Position numbers and translations under genes: made by a program | Shown here: positions 1 through 11,537 of the stretch, piece by piece | Layout: every line of letters starts with the position of its first letter | Numbering within the stretch: the first letter of the stretch is position 1 | Source: Sapria himalayana | Lineage: Eukaryota; Streptophyta; Magnoliopsida; Malpighiales; Rafflesiaceae | Assembly: GCA_029783825.1 (NCBI GenBank) | Contig: JAREIK010004339.1 | Location: forward strand, 1 to 64,000 | Direction of reading: 5' to 3' | Length of the DNA: 64,000 nucleotides | The notes under the pieces: generated by a model | What the model was told of the DNA's origin: nothing | The model's database searches: none | Seen by the model: the letters and a program-made list of their open reading frames with translations, nothing else

Positions 1-722
1 TAAATAGATAGATAGACAGATAAATAAATAGATAGACAAATAGTTATACAAATAGATAGATAGATAGATAGATAAATCGATAGATAGATATTGATTGATA
101 GATTGATAAACAGGTAGATAGACATATAGATGGATTGATACACAAAATAGATAGAAAGATAGATAGACAGACAGACAGATAGATAGATAGATAGATAGAT
201 AGATATAATACATATAAAGAAACAGATATATAGATAGATAGACAAACAGATAGATAAACAGATAGAAAGACATTTATATATAGATAGATATACATATAGA
301 TAGATAAATAGATAGACATATATACATACAAATAGATATATAGGTAGATATACAAAGCGATATATAGAGATATAGATAGATAGATAGACATATAGATAGA
401 CTGATAGATAGTTAGACAAATAGATTGACAGATACATATGTAGATAGATTGACAGACTGATAGACAGACAGATTGAATTATAGACATTCAAATAGATAGT
501 CATATAAACAAATAGATTGACAAATAGATAGTTAGATATATAGATATAGAGATAGATATACTATTAGATAGAAAGATAGACTGATATATAGACAGATAAA
601 TAGATATATAGATAGTTTGAAACATAGATTGATAGAAAGATAATAAATAGATAGACATCCTGATACATAAATAGATAGATAGAAAGATAAATACATAAAT
701 AGGTAGATAGACAAATAGATAG
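1..722 (+). repeat. Degenerate (TAGA)n tetranucleotide array, left block
   Basis: Almost every 4-bp step reads TAGA or a one-base variant (CAGA, TAAA, TTGA, TATA, TACA). It stops at the target-site duplication of the CACTA element and resumes in the same orientation at 16653. The complementary strand, (TCTA)n, lacks stop codons, so it gives long Ser-Ile-Tyr-Leu reading frames that are artefacts of the repeat. Confidence 0.95.
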
Positions 723-725
723 AAT
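723..725. repeat. Target-site duplication AAT, left copy
   Basis: AAT directly precedes the 5' terminal repeat at 726 and is repeated directly after the 3' terminal repeat at 16650-16652. Three-base duplications are the rule for CACTA elements, so this fixes both ends of the insertion. Confidence 0.8.
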
Positions 726-741
726 CTCAACAAGAAAAATT
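726..741 (+). repeat. 5' terminal inverted repeat of CACTA element 1
   Basis: CTCAACAAGAAAAATT pairs with the complement of 16634-16649 at 14 of 16 positions. The two mismatches fall in the outermost five bases, which in active family members are CACTA. Confidence 0.85.
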
Positions 742-1090
742 CATTTTAGCTAGAGAATTTTTGCTAGGGATCAATCCCTGGTTAAATTACAATGGATTAG
801 TTAGGGAAAAGCAAGGGATTAATGTTTTTTTAGAAAACAAAATAGCAAGGGATTAGCGACAGTTTAGCGACCAAAAATTGTTCATAAATTCCATAAAAAA
901 AGCGGGGGATTTAGCTACGGATTAGCGACTGAAAAGAATTTCATATAATCCGTTCAATAAAAGTAGGGGTTTTAGAGACGGAATTAGCAATGGATTGATG
1001 ATGGAAAATTTTCGTAAATTCTGCTCAAGAAAAGCGGGGAATTTACAAATGGATTAGTGACGAAATATCCCTTGCTAATACTATCATTTA
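742..1090 (+). repeat. 5' subterminal repeats, irregular outer part
   Basis: Scattered copies, in both orientations, of TTAGCGA/TAGCTAG plus GGGAW motifs, such as TTGCTAGGGATCAATCCCTGG near 770 and GATTTAGCTACGGATTAGCGAC near 910. They are spaced irregularly, unlike the strict 50-bp array that follows. In En/Spm such subterminal motifs are binding sites for the element's second protein (TnpA); that role here is inferred by analogy. Confidence 0.75.
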
Positions 1091-1660
1091 TTTAGCGAGG
1101 GATTTAGCGAGGGATTTCCCTCGCTAATATAAGTCATTATTTCGCGATGGATTTAAGAAGATATTTTTCTTCGCTAATACAAGCAATTATTTAGCGACGG
1201 ATTTAGTGAGGGATTTTCCCATACTAATAATATTTATCATTTAGCGATGGATTTAGAGACGGAATTTCCTATGCTAATAAAATCCATTATTTAGTGATGG
1301 ATTTAGCGACGGAATTTCCCTTACTAATAAAATCGATGATTTATCGACGGATTTAGCGATAGAATTTTCCTTGCTAATAAAATCTATTATTTAGTGATGG
1401 ATTTAGTGGCAGAATTTTCCTTGCTAATAAAATTCATGATTTAGCGATAGATTTAGCCACGAAATATTTCGTGCTAATTGAATCTATGATTTAGTGATGG
1501 AATTAGCAATGAAACTTTCTTTGCTAATAGAAACTATGATTTAGCGACGGATTTAGCGATGGATTTTCTCGAGCTAGTAAAATATGTAATATAGCAACGA
1601 ATTTTCCCTACCTTATAAAATCTATAATTTAGCTACGGATTTAGCAACGGCATTTCCCTA
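1091..1660 (+). repeat. 50-bp tandem subterminal array
   Basis: The motif TTAGYGAYGG recurs at 1141 (as TTCGCGATGG), 1191, 1241, 1291, 1341, 1391, 1441, 1491, 1541 and 1591, exactly 50 bp apart, with an earlier copy at 1092; the last copies are shortened. Each unit contains a doubled TTAGCGACGG block, then AATTTYCC, then the inverted half-motif TKGCTAATA. Each monomer thus carries direct and inverted versions of the presumed transposase-binding heptamer. Copies differ at several sites, so the array is old but has kept its register. Confidence 0.9.
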
Positions 1661-3600
1661 ACCAATTTTATTTATATAATTTTTCTATTTTTTTAGTTTT
1701 AATATTTTATTTAATTTTGATTATTAAATGTATGTTAATGGTCTATAGATGAGCAATCCTTGAAACATACATTCTCCTCGTAAAATCATAAAAAATTATA
1801 TTATAAATAAATAATTTATAAAAATATCTAAATACAAAAAAAATTATATATATTAATAAGTACTAAATTAACTATTTTTATGATGTATTAATTTTTTATA
1901 AAATTGTACAAAAAATTTTTCTAAAATTTTAAAATAAGAAACTTAAAATTTGTATTAAAGTAACATTAAATATTAAATTCAATAAGTATAATAATTTTTT
2001 TCTTTATTTTAAAAATTAAATTAACATATATTAAAATTTCTATTAATATAAATATAAATTAATTCATTGTATAATAAAATATAAAATATTTTATAAATTA
2101 TCTAAATTGACGATTAAACTAGTAAAAATTAAAATTATTATAAGGAAAAAAAATTTATTATTATAGAAAACTTTTAAATAAATAAATAATACAATATTTG
2201 AAAATCTTGAAATATAATATAAATATAATTTTTTTAATAAAGTTAAAAGAAAATAAATTAATATTTATAAATAAATACAAAGATGTTTGCTCTTAATAAA
2301 ATTGATACGAATTAAACAATTGAGTAATATTTTTACTATTAGCTTGTAACATTAATTTTTTATTAAAATAATAATATGGCTTAAACATTTTTTAACGATA
2401 AAATATAAATATTTATATATTTTTTAACATTAATAGTATTTTATAATTCTTAGGCAAGTGACTAGAAGGCAAATCATCTTTTCATTTATGTCTTATTATA
2501 TGTAGTTTGTTAATTTTGTACCTATTTAATTTTCTTTTATAAGGGTAATCATATTTTTTATTGTTTATATATTTATGTTTATATTATTATTATAATAAAA
2601 AATTTTAAGGTGTTTATTTTTCATTTGTACCTTGCAACATGCACATTAATTTTGTTCGAAAAATTTTTTATAGTGAATACAATTAATTAGTCTTTTTGAT
2701 TATATATATATATATATATTATTTATTTAATGTTATAATAATTAAAAATATAAAAAAATTGATTATCTTTTTCGACACCGATTATCTCCTTCGACACTGA
2801 CACTTAAGTGACACGAACCTCTGTAGAAGGCCATCCATTCCTCGACACCGATGCCTCAACAAATATTCGATTTCGAGGTTTTATTTTTTATTTTTATTTG
2901 ATTTGAGGTATGTTTTATACATTTATTCTTCATCGATTAACTTGATTAAGCTTAAGTTTTAATGTTATCGAAATTCTTCTCCTTTATTCACCATGGTGTT
3001 TTTGGATTGTGTATATATACTTAATCATATACATACATCATGCATTTGTGATATAATGCATTGTCATTGTGTGGATTTTGATGGTGCATAGTAGGCATGC
3101 TGGATTAAAAAATTTTTCAATATAAATAACTACATACTGTATAAAAAAATATACATAAATATAAGTTTGTTTTAAATAAGTGTGTTCAAACATAACTATA
3201 TATATATATATAAACTATTAAAAAGTATACATAAACTATTTAAACATAATTATATCTATAATTTTTTTATTACCATAGATGTGAAATGAAAAAATGGTTA
3301 TGCATTGTTTGGGCATGTTGGTATTAAGTGGGTGAACTTCTTTATCATGGTTTGTGTGATTTTGATACTATAGTTTGCCGATATCTTTTTTTGTTATGGT
3401 TGTAAATATGTCTATTTCAAACTTCATTTATTCGTGGCCCATTGCTAATATTTTTGTTAACGGGTGTTCTTGAGTGAGGAGCACGAAAAAAAATGCATAT
3501 GTTCTTGATTTATTATCTATATTGCATGAAGAGCACAAAAAGATGGTTCTAATAATTATTGTAAAAAATAAATTTTTTAGAATAATTATTCAAAAAAAAG

Positions 3601-3768
3601 TTTTAATCTGTATTTTGCTATTTTATGAATGATAAAATGAGAGTGTGTGTATGATCATAGTTTGTTTAGTTATGGTAAGTTTTTTAGCACTTACCATAAA
3701 TAACACAAATATGATCATACACACACTCTCATTTTATCATTCATAAAATAGTAAAATACAGATTAAAA
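3601..3768. repeat. Long near-perfect foldback (80-bp arms, 8-bp loop)
   Basis: The left arm 3601-3680 (starting TTTTAATCTG) and right arm 3689-3768 (ending CAGATTAAAA) are reverse complements apart from one or two mismatches in the outer part and a short divergent stretch near the loop. The loop is TTTTTAGC. It could be a foldback-type miniature transposon or a hairpin RNA source. No target-site duplication is evident. Confidence 0.85.
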
Positions 3769-5226
3769 TTATTTGTTTTTTGTTGTATAAGTTTTTTGCT
3801 GTGTTCGTTTATTTTATGGTAGTGTGTATATGTGTTTAAAAATTTTTGCATTATTAAAATTACTATGTGCTATTCATTTAACATCATTTTTGAAAAATCC
3901 AGAAAAGCCATTTTGGTTAATCTATTCATAATTTTTGTAGTGTGTGTGTGCATGCGTGTGTGTGTAATAAAATAATGTGAATATGATATATATATATATA
4001 TATATTATTCTATTTATTAATTCAACTCTATTAAGTATAGTTTGGGAAAATGAAAAATAATGTTGTGATTTAATTCAAAATTATCATATTTAATTAATTG
4101 GTTTGATATTTGAGCTATTATATTTTTCAAATTGGTTAGAAACCCATTGATGGTTATCTTTTGATAATCTTTTGAGATTGGAAGGCATATCAATTGAATA
4201 TTCATGTCTTTGCTTTCTCTATTGATTTGTTGTTGTTAGGTAACCAAACATTTTGATTGATTAATTTTGTCATAGAAAAAATATTCTCATTAAAGGAGAC
4301 CATAGTTAGTCTTTCAAGACCTTAGTTTCTTTGATGGAGATGATTTGTAGAACATATATTACCAATCTCAAGACCATTTACCTTGTATAAAAATGTATAT
4401 TGATGTTGTATCATGGTTGATGTGTGAGATACATATATCACTATGCTCTATCAAATCAAGGAAGTTGTCAACAATGGCAAATCAACTACTCAAACATATG
4501 CTCTAATAAATGGATTCCTATATGTTGTAAGATGATACTCATCTATTATTAATCTTGCACAATTGGTAATTATGCTACCCTTTATTCTCTATTTTCAATT
4601 AGATACTCATCTATTAGTAAGCTTTCTTAATTAAACTATAATCTATATTTTTATCTTTGATTAATTAGAAAGTATAATGGCATATACTATAGACCATGTT
4701 AAAGATAAAGCATAGAGAAATATAATCTCATCTATAAATGAGCATTCTCATTTGAAAGTAGATACTCATTTGTGGTAGTAACAATACAAGAAGAAGAAGT
4801 AGAAAAAAATGAATAAGAAGTAGTAAGAGAAGGAGAAAAAGTTTAAGATGATGAAAAAATTAGAGTAGCCTTATAGCTCTTAAGTAACAATTACATGCAT
4901 TACAAGAAATCCTAATCATTCTAATCTTCAAATAGAAAAAAATATTAGGCTTGCATCTCTTAAATTACAAAACAAAATAACAAAAAAATTTAATATTATG
5001 CATTGATACCACTAAAAGGTAGGAATATTGCTCTGAGAAGTATTTTCTTAAATTAGTTCAAAATTAAAATTTTATTAAATAGATTTTCTTGATAATGAAA
5101 GTACTATTCTTTATAATTTGTTGCATCCAAAAATAGCACTAACTTTTATCTAACTTTGCAAAAAAAAAAGGAATTCCTCCACAAAACTAATAATATAATA
5201 ATACTTAATATTTTCATCCTTAATTT

Positions 5227-5260
<34 letters not shown>
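5227..5260. repeat. (AC)n(AT)n microsatellite
   Basis: A run of AC dinucleotides passes directly into AT dinucleotides. Confidence 0.9.
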
Positions 5261-5939
5261 GGATAATTATGTTATGGAATCCAAAAAAAATATCTAGTAC
5301 CTATATTCGGATACTCATAATTATCCCAATATAATTAAAAAAACATTATGCATAAACTTTTTTCAGCTTACTCAGTATGAAAAAATGAGTTATTGCATAT
5401 GTTAATGCATACAGAGTATTTATGAACTCCATATGCATATGTTTTTGTTTACGAAATAATGAGTTTCTACATAAACTCATATGCATACTTGAGTATATGC
5501 ATTCCGTATGAAAAAAGGAAGGTAATTATCAGTATAGGAATTTGGAAGACCCAAATCATAAATATTTTGGATTTGGGTCCCCAAATGTTATATTAAAATT
5601 AAAAATTGTAAAAAAATATAATTATTTTCATGTTGGCCCCTTAACATTTTTTCCTATAATATTATAACTTTTATCCACTTTTGTTGCACCGAAATGCATC
5701 GGCTTTGTTTATCTCATATAAGTTTTTAAAAAATTTAAATCTAAAATAATAATTTCAGAAATTAAAAATCAATTTTTGATTCTCATGAGTTTACCAAAAT
5801 ATACTTCTACAAAGAAAAATGATAGGTTAAAACCCAGGGCTCACACCCATTTAATGATGCCACCAACCATCTAACTAGTAACTTTTTAGAAATCTTGGAT
5901 TCAAAAATCTTTATCATTATAACGCAAGTCGGATTTGAT

Positions 5940-6840
5940 TAATTTAAGTGTAGAATTATAAGTATTTGTGTAACTATAAATATACCCACAATTAACTATA
6001 TTTATATTTACATGTATAATAACATACAATATAATATTTAACTATATGTGTATAATTATGTTTAAATATTTGTATAACTATATATAAATATTTGTATAAT
6101 TATATAACACTCTACAACATTAAATATAACTATATTTATAACTACTTATACATATATGTAAATCTATATAGTATTGATAACTTTATATATTTGAGTATAA
6201 CTATTTGTATGAATATATTTATATAACTATATGTTTAAATATATAAAAATATTAATAGCTATATATACTATATGTATAATAACATATAACTATAAATAAT
6301 TCTATCTTACTATATGTATAACTATAAAAACTTTATACATAACTATATTAAATATATAATTAACAACATGTATTTAATATACATTTTTATATATTAGTAT
6401 AAAAAATGTATTTTAGCATTTCCATACCTATGTATAACTATATGTATAAATATATGAAATTATATGAAAAAATATATTACATACATTTATAAATATAAGT
6501 TTAACTATACATGTAACTATATGTATAACCACATGTAACTATATTAATAATTATATGTATAAAAACATACAACATAATGTTTAACTAAATGTTTATGCCT
6601 ATATATAAATATTTGTATAACTATAAAAACTCTATATAAATAAATTAAACTTTATTTTTAATTATGTAAACATATATGTATACATATATGTAAATCTATA
6701 TAATTGTTTATAACTTTGTATACATTTATTTATATTTACTTATAACTACTTGTATGCATATATCTATATATAATTAAATGTTAAACTAAATGTAACTATT
6801 TATAACTACATTTACTATGTGTATCTTAACAGATAATTAT
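5940..6840. repeat. Degenerate AT-rich repeat based on TATAACTATATGTATA
   Basis: The words TATAACTATA, ATGTATAA and ATTTGTATAACTATA recur dozens of times at irregular spacing over about 900 bp. It looks like another decayed short tandem repeat, here inside the transposon. No gene. Confidence 0.7.
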
Positions 6841-7106
6841 ATAAGGGATAATACTATTTTGTTGCACCAACTTGAAATAAAATGACTAAAGATATAATAT
6901 CAACAATATGTAAGCACAGAGCATGAGAGTGTCCGTTGATCAGGCTCATATATGGTATAATACAAATAAGGGTTGTACTCTTACCTAATCATAGCCCTTG
7001 GGCCTCAGGCTCAAATATGAACATATGTATAACAAAAAATGTAATATTTGATAAGTTTGTACTGAAGAACTTATATTTTCTTTTATATAATTTTTCATTC
7101 TAACAC

Positions 7107-7313
7107 TACACTCTCTATGTGTGTCTCTCTCCCTCTATACTTCTATCTATCTTTCTCTTCCTCTTTCTCTTTATGTGTCACACTATCTCTTATGTTATTT
7201 TTTTCTGGCTCTTCTTTCTTATTTGTTCTCTTTCTCTCCACCCCCCTCTCTCTCCCTCTCTTTCTCCCTCTCTCCCCCCTCTCCTTTTGGCCTTTTCTCT
7301 CCCACTCTCTCTC

Positions 7314-7353
<40 letters not shown>

Positions 7354-7433
7354 CATCTCCAGATTTCTCTACCCCTCTCTCTCCCCACCTTATCTCTCTC
7401 TCTCTATCTCTCCCTCTCCTCCTTCAAACATTA
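7107..7433 (+). repeat. CT-rich polypyrimidine tract upstream of the transposase gene
   Basis: About 320 bp of nearly uninterrupted pyrimidines on the + strand (CTCTCT, CCCTCTC, TTTCTC), ending about 270 bp before the transposase start at 7707. Plant core promoters and 5' leaders often hold shorter CT tracts, so a promoter or leader role is possible but unproven. It opens long low-complexity Ser/Leu frames that are not genes. Confidence 0.75.
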
Positions 7434-7706
7434 AATGTATTTTTTTTGCTTTCATTTATTGTGCATTATTGTACTTTGCACCCTTTATTTAGTATAACTG
7501 TGATACTTTTAATCTTTATCGTGCTAAAAATTATGTTATTTATTAATGTAGATTATGCAAATGGCTTGCCTCTATATTCACGATATTTAAATTTTTAATA
7601 TTCATCTGTAAGTAATGTTATTTTATTCTTTGTATATTTTGAAGTAATAAAATGTTTTATTTATATTAATGATTGAGCATTATTTTATGTAAATAAAATA
7701 GGGCAA

Positions 7707-10700
7707 ATGAGCTCAGATCATCAGTGGATGTACAAAAGGGTTATTAATGGATTTTGAATAAAGATTTTTTGACTGGGCTTGAAACTTTTATCAATTTTGC
7801 ATGTAGTCAATCGAGATTGAAGGATGGAGAAAAAATTAAGTATCCATGTAATCATTGAAAGTGTCAGAATATCCCTTTTCATGATGCAAACACTATAAGA
7901 TATCATTTGGCAAAATATGGCTTTGCGCCAAATCATTTTGTTTGGATTTATCATGGAGAAGGTACAAAGGCTCTGAACATTGACCAAAATGAGGGTATTG
8001 AATCATTTTCTTGTCATGAAAAATCATCAAACATATACCATAGAATGATCATGGAAGCTACTGGTCCTAACTTCAATATTAATTACATGGATGAACAACC
8101 TAATCCTGAAGCTCAGAAATTTTATGAAATGCTTAAAGCTGTAGATAAAGAGTTGTGGCTTGGTTGTAAAACACATTCGCAATTGTCACTTATGGGTCGA
8201 CAAATGAGCATTAAGTCAGAAAATCATATGTCTGAGAAATTATTTGATCAGGTGATAGAACTGATGAAAGAGATTGTTCCGGATAATAATTTGATCACTA
8301 ACAACATTTACAACACTAAGAAGTTACTACGAGGAATGGGTCTACCAGTAGAAAAAATTGATTGTTGTTTAAATGGATGCATGTTATAATGGGACGATGA
8401 GAGTGATTTAATTAGCTATAAGTTTTGTGGCCATCCTCGATTTAGGAAAGCACCTCGTGCTTTAGAAACACCAAAAAATTAAACATTGTCTTTAATAAGA
8501 TCTATTATTTTCCAATAATTCCTCGATTACATAGACTATATGCATCAAATGCTACAACAAATGATATTAGGTGGCATTCCGAGCATGAGGTTGAAGAAGG
8601 GATAATGCGTCATCCATTAGATTCACCTACTTGGAAGCATTTTAATTATATACATCAAGATTTTGCAGCAAAAAGTCAAAATGTGAGATTGGGTCTCTAC
8701 ACTGATGGATTTCGGCCATTTAGGCAATCTGGACAACAGTATTCAACATGGCCAATAGTGATGTCTTATAACTTGCATCCATGGTTGTGTATGAAGGAGC
8801 AATATATGTTTTTGTCAATATTGGTTCAAGGGCCAAAAAATCTGAAAGAGACGCTGAATATTTTCTTACAGTCTCTTATTGCAGAGTTAAATCATTTATG
8901 GGATGTTGGCATGAATATATATGATATCTCAAAGAAGCAAAATTTTATTATGTGGGCAGCCCTTATGTGGATGGTAAATGACTTTTTTACATATTCAATG
9001 TTGTCTGACCGGAGTACTGCAGGATGATTCGCATGCCTGTATTGCATGACACATTCTGATGCATTTACCATCAAATTTATTGGTAAATAGGCATAGTTTG
9101 ATAACCATCGTAAGTTTCTACCTATGAATCATCCATTTCAAAAAATAGAATTGCATTGCGAAGAAATAAAACTGTGATGATATTTGCACCAGCTATTCGT
9201 TCAGGAGATGATATTATTACAAAAATTCATAGTTTGGGATTGAAGAAGGTAACTGAAAAAGATGCTACTAGAAGTAATGGACCAATAGGCAAATTATTTG
9301 GTAGGAGGAAACGTAGTATATTTTTGGACTTGCCTTATTGGAAGTCCAATTTAATTCGTCATAACTTAGATGTAATGAATATTGAAAAAGATATTTTTGA
9401 CAATATTTTCAACACTGCCCTTAATGTAGATGGAAAAACAAAAGACACTTTAAAATCAAGACAAGAGCTGAAATATTACTGTCGACAGCCTGAATTGAAA
9501 CTAAATGAGCAAACATGAAAATTCCCTAAAGCTTGATGCACACTTGACAAGAAGGCAAGACAGATATTGTGTGAATGGGTTTAAAATTTTAAATTCTCTG
9601 ATGGATATGTGTCAAATATGGGTAGATGCGTGGATATGAAGAATCTTAAGTTATGTGAAATGAAAAGTTATGATAGTCATGTATTTATGTAGAGATTAAT
9701 ACCAATTGCATTCCGTGAATTACTTCCACAAATATTTGGAAGGTCCTTACAGAACTAAGTTTGTTTTTCAAATAGCTAACAACAACCACAATCAAAATAG
9801 ATGATATTGTGAGGCTGGAGACTGATATTCCACTTATTATTAGTAAGCTAGAAAGGATATTCCCACAGAGTTTTTTTGACTCAATGAAGTTTTTGTCGGC
9901 CTATTTGGCATATGAAGAAAGGATTGTAGGGCCAGTGCAATTCAGGTGGATGTATCCTTTTGAGAGGTAAATACATATAATTTGTTGTATTTTATTATTT
10001 CGTGTTTTAAGTAATATTATAATTTAATCAAATTGAAACCTAAGATTGTGGTTATAGGTATCTTCCTAAGTTGAAATTGAATGTTAAAAACAAGACAAAA
10101 GTTGAAGGTTCAATTTGCAATGCATATTTAGTAGAAGAAGCATCATCATTTCGTTCTTATTATTTTGATGATTATGTCAATACAGAGAATTGAAATGTGT
10201 CATGGAATTATGAAGGTCATGTGATGGTAGAAGATTATTCTGTGGACAAACTATCTATCTTCAAGTACCCTGGAAGAGCATTTGGAAGAGCAATGAAAAG
10301 ATGTATGACAGATTAAGAGTACAAAGAAACCAGGAGCTACGTTTTACTTAATTGTGAGGAGGTTGCACTATACACTGAGTATGTATACACAAAATGGTTG
10401 CAGGTTAAATCATAGTTTAATTTAATCTTTAATAGGAATTATTAAAAATTGATATATATTTTTTCTCTTTTTATATTTGTGTAGTTTTTATGTTGAGCAG
10501 TTAAAATATAAGCAACCATCAATTTTCAGCAATGATGTCGATTATATGCTAGAAAATAAATTTGCAAATTGGTTCAAAAATTATGTGAGAATTATTAAGT
10601 TTTAAATTTTGAATTATTTAATTTTTTTTATCTTTTATTTGTTAATATCAATTTTTTTAATCAATGTCACAAGTAATTGATTTTTCAAATGGAGATTCAA

Positions 10701-11397
10701 ATATTTTTATTCAAAATCTAAGTAAAGGCCCGTTTTGATATGTGACACCATATCCTGGGTATTTTTAATGGATATAAATTTCACACAATCGGGCATAGTT
10801 CTTCTAAAATAACAATGAATAGTGGTGTATGCATTAAAGGCATAGGATATAGTGCAGATGAGATTTTATTATGGTCAACTCAAAGAAGTTATTGATTTGG
10901 AGTATCCTAGACTCAAAAACAACAAGATTGTATTATTTAAGTGCGAGTGGTTTGATCCTACACCAAATATGGGCACAAAGATTCATTCGAATTATAAGCT
11001 AATGGATGTTAACCATAAAACAGATATAATCGCAATGAGCCATTTAATGCCAGTTCAAGCCACTCAAGTATATTATTGTACATATCCGAGTTTATCTCGT
11101 GAAAAGAGAGATTGGTGGGCTATTTGCAAGATCAAAGCACGATCAAAATTTGAAGTATCACCATCGCAACAAAGAAGTGCAAACGTAGAAATTGTACTGG
11201 CATTCCAAAAAGATGACATAAATAATATTGAGCCTTTGAATGTAGATGAAGATCTAGAAAATTTATGTGACTCAAATGGTGGCACAATAGAAATTGAAGA
11301 TGATCAATTTCTATATGAAGATGAGTTCGAACTTCTTTCAGAATCAGATGAAATATCAAAATATCCATTGGAGGATGACAGTGATGCCGATAATTAA
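7707..11397 (+). pseudogene. CACTA transposase TNP2 (Transposase-associated + Transposase_21 + DUF4218 + DUF4216), broken
   Basis: The catalytic protein of the CACTA element, which would cut and rejoin the element's ends in the nucleus. The start MSSDHQWMYKR at 7707 is the usual TNP2 opening. The N-terminal associated domain (to about 7960) holds FACSQ, YPCNH and IRYHLAKYGF. The TNP2 core follows: GLPVEKIDCCLNGCML (to 8389), VRLGLYTDGFRPF (about 8684), WDVGMNIYDISKKQNF, DNHRKFLPMNHPF (about 9105), RHNLDVMNIEKDIFDNIF. DUF4218 (about 9800-10400) holds LERIFPQSFFDSM and GPVQFRWMYPFER, split by an intron at about 9967-10057. DUF4216 (about 10815-11397) holds CEWFDP and ends in an acidic tail. Decay: frameshifts near 7755, 8480, 9100 and 10870, with in-frame stops near 7850, 8387 and 9025. 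Not functional. Confidence 0.93.
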
Positions 11398-11537
11398 ATT
11401 GTTATAATTTTATCATAAATTTAAACTATCAAAGACATTTTATATTTTATTGAAATCTATCGGTGTGTTTTATTCGAAAATGCATGCTTGTTCATTATTT
11501 TTCTATTTTTTGTTCTTTGTTTTATTTTGTACAGCAT

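Larger units (their letters stand above)
1671..7106. other. Non-coding interior of CACTA element 1
   Basis: About 5.4 kb of very AT-rich DNA between the 5' subterminal array and the transposase gene. No reading frame here resembles a protein. A short block at 1735-1775 (GGTCTATAGATGAG and downstream) is conserved, inverted, at 57368-57411 in the second element, which shows the two 5' ends are homologous. Separately listed inside are a foldback hairpin, a CA/TA microsatellite, an AT-rich tandem-like tract and a CT-rich tract. In En/Spm-type elements the promoter and first exon/intron lie in this part; I see no convincing signal beyond the CT tract. Confidence 0.6.

Noticed and set aside
7119..7598. 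Overlapping Leu/Ser/Pro-rich frames on the + strand and an Arg/Glu-rich frame on the - strand
   Set aside because: All are translations of the CT-rich tract in different frames; no start context or domain.
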